In this document: positions 62,789 to 64,000 of the stretch, one piece after another
Layout: each line of letters opens with the position of its first letter
Position numbering within the stretch: the first letter of the stretch is position 1
Origin: Apostichopus japonicus
Lineage: Eukaryota; Echinodermata; Holothuroidea; Aspidochirotida; Stichopodidae
NCBI RefSeq assembly: GCF_037975245.1
Contig: NC_092568.1
Coordinates: 26,036,501-26,100,500 of the forward strand
Length of the DNA stretch: 64,000 nucleotides
Direction of reading: 5' to 3'
Translations under genes and position numbers: made by a program
The notes under the pieces: model-generated
Database searches by the model: none
The model's input: the letters and a program-made list of their open reading frames with translations, nothing else
Told to the model about the DNA's origin: nothing

Positions 62789-63807
62789 CTGTAACAAAGC
62801 TTTCTTCAACCTTCAAAAACGGTGAAAATACTAAATGAGCTGCAAGATATATTAACGTAACTAAACAATTAAAGACGGTTACCACAGAACCTCACCACAT
62901 TCAACCTTATTTTTCATGGAAACTTGCTATACGATATGTTACATATCACACTTATGTCACAAAGGGTGTTTATTACTTCAAAAGTACTTATGTTAGGTAT
63001 CAACGCAAACATGTAGAAGCAAGGCTAGCTTACACGTTTTCAGAGCTCGTGCTAGCGAAAGAAACTTTGAATATTATCATTGTACAATAATCTGAGCTCA
63101 AGCTGTTAATTGCATTGTTCAGGCAAACTAACAGCACCTGTTTGGACAAGGAGCAATCCATCATAATTTCTTTTTAGTAAAACACACTGTAGTAACTTTG
63201 GACCATCTACATCTACAGTACAGTAAGCTTAGAAGATTCTGTCTTAGAAAGCAACTTATCCTAGTACTAGTAGTACAGAAGTATTAGTATTACATACTGG
63301 ATTACTGTTGAAGTCAAGAGTGAAACATATGCATATGCCTGTATGAAAGTATTTCATACCCTGCTTGAAATATTTCATGGCCTCATATCCATTCTGGGCC
63401 ACACACCGACATATGCCTAGTATTGAGTTAATAAAGTACACTACAGTAACGTGTTAATACATAACAATATAACACTAACAAGTAGGCTAGGTTTTATCTG
63501 ACATCGTTAGGCTAACAATAATAAACGTGTTTCAGTAAATTCAACGCGATAGATGCAGTGATCCTCTCGGAAATACACTGCTGCTAAGGAGTGATAAGAA
63601 GCATACCATGTACCTTTCTACTTTAGATCAGGGAATATCGGGTTTTTTAACCGAGATTTAAAGGTCGGACTCGGAGGTTATCAGCAGGAGGTAAGCATTA
63701 CGTGTAGTTTACACAAGAACAGCTGATGAAGATTTAAAGGCTGCCCAGTTTGCCCAATGGTGCAGTTTGCAGTTTGCCGGTGCTGTTTGCAGTTTGCCCA
63801 ACGGTGC
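62789..63807. other. Upstream region of the MCFD2-like gene
   Basis: It should contain the promoter and a 5' UTR exon, neither of which I can place. Near 63743-63804 there is a short array of CAGTTTGCC-like motifs. Confidence 0.5.
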
Positions 63808-64000
63808 ATGGACCTTATTCAATGTCTTTTTGACTACTCTTCTTGTTCTTGGTTCACATGCCTCAATACAACTCTTAAAAAGGAGCTTCAAATTACACAC
63901 AATAAAGTGGCTTGCTTCATACTTAGCCTATGCAGCGCCAAAGATTCCATGTTGGGCAGGAGGAAATTCCCGGTCTTGGATTTTTATCCGTAGAGAGTAC
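63808..64000 (+). mobile_element. LINE reverse-transcriptase fragment at right edge
   Basis: The plus-strand frame to 63993 reads like the C-terminal part of a non-LTR retrotransposon reverse transcriptase: FDYSSCSWF, then LNTTLKKELQITHNKVACFIL, matching the common YxxxxW...L.KKLQ..QNK..R.IL pattern. It ends at TAG (63991-63993), so the copy is decayed, and upstream parts are absent. Confidence 0.6.

Overview
This is eukaryotic nuclear DNA from a marine invertebrate. Genes are split by GT-AG introns, intergenic DNA is long and AT-rich, TA microsatellites are abundant, and there are tRNA-derived SINE, LINE and hAT-type MITE remnants. The goosecoid homeodomain and the overall gene set fit a deuterostome. 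An echinoderm, possibly a sea cucumber, is my best guess from style rather than proof. Six genes can be supported, and I rebuilt five of them exon by exon with consistent reading phases; one of these, the ARF-like gene, is cut by the left edge.

Layout, left to right. (1) A minus-strand ARF/ARL-family small GTPase: exon 1 at 10647-10755, exon 2 at 110-286, a 10.4 kb intron between them, and the rest lies beyond the left edge. (2) A plus-strand 12-exon KLHDC2-like Kelch gene, 13193-22659, coding for 379 aa with C-degron pocket residues and a BC-box. Its introns carry a MITE and two tandem arrays. (3) Repeat-rich intergenic DNA with a complete hAT-type MITE and a LINE 3' end. (4) A minus-strand small bHLH gene, 27358-27726, with a TATA box; its stop codon overlaps a consensus splice donor. 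(5) About 9 kb without recognisable genes, holding a hAT-type element with a second one nested in it, both with perfect 8-bp target duplications. (6) Plus-strand goosecoid, 37125-44065, three exons, 261 aa. (7) Convergent to it, a minus-strand Q50 paired-like homeobox gene, 51291-53935, three exons, 207 aa, whose homeodomain looks like Sebox/Mix/DUX. (8) Intergenic DNA with a 24-bp minisatellite. (9) A minus-strand MCFD2-like EF-hand gene, 59134-62786, with two alternative last exons, each coding for a full EF-hand pair. (10) A LINE reverse-transcriptase fragment at the right edge.

The genes do not form one pathway. The points of most interest are the linkage of goosecoid with a DUX/Sebox-like homeobox gene, the duplicated last exons of the MCFD2-like gene, the bHLH stop/donor overlap, and the layered hAT-type insertions. 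No CRISPR array, operon or prokaryotic feature is present.
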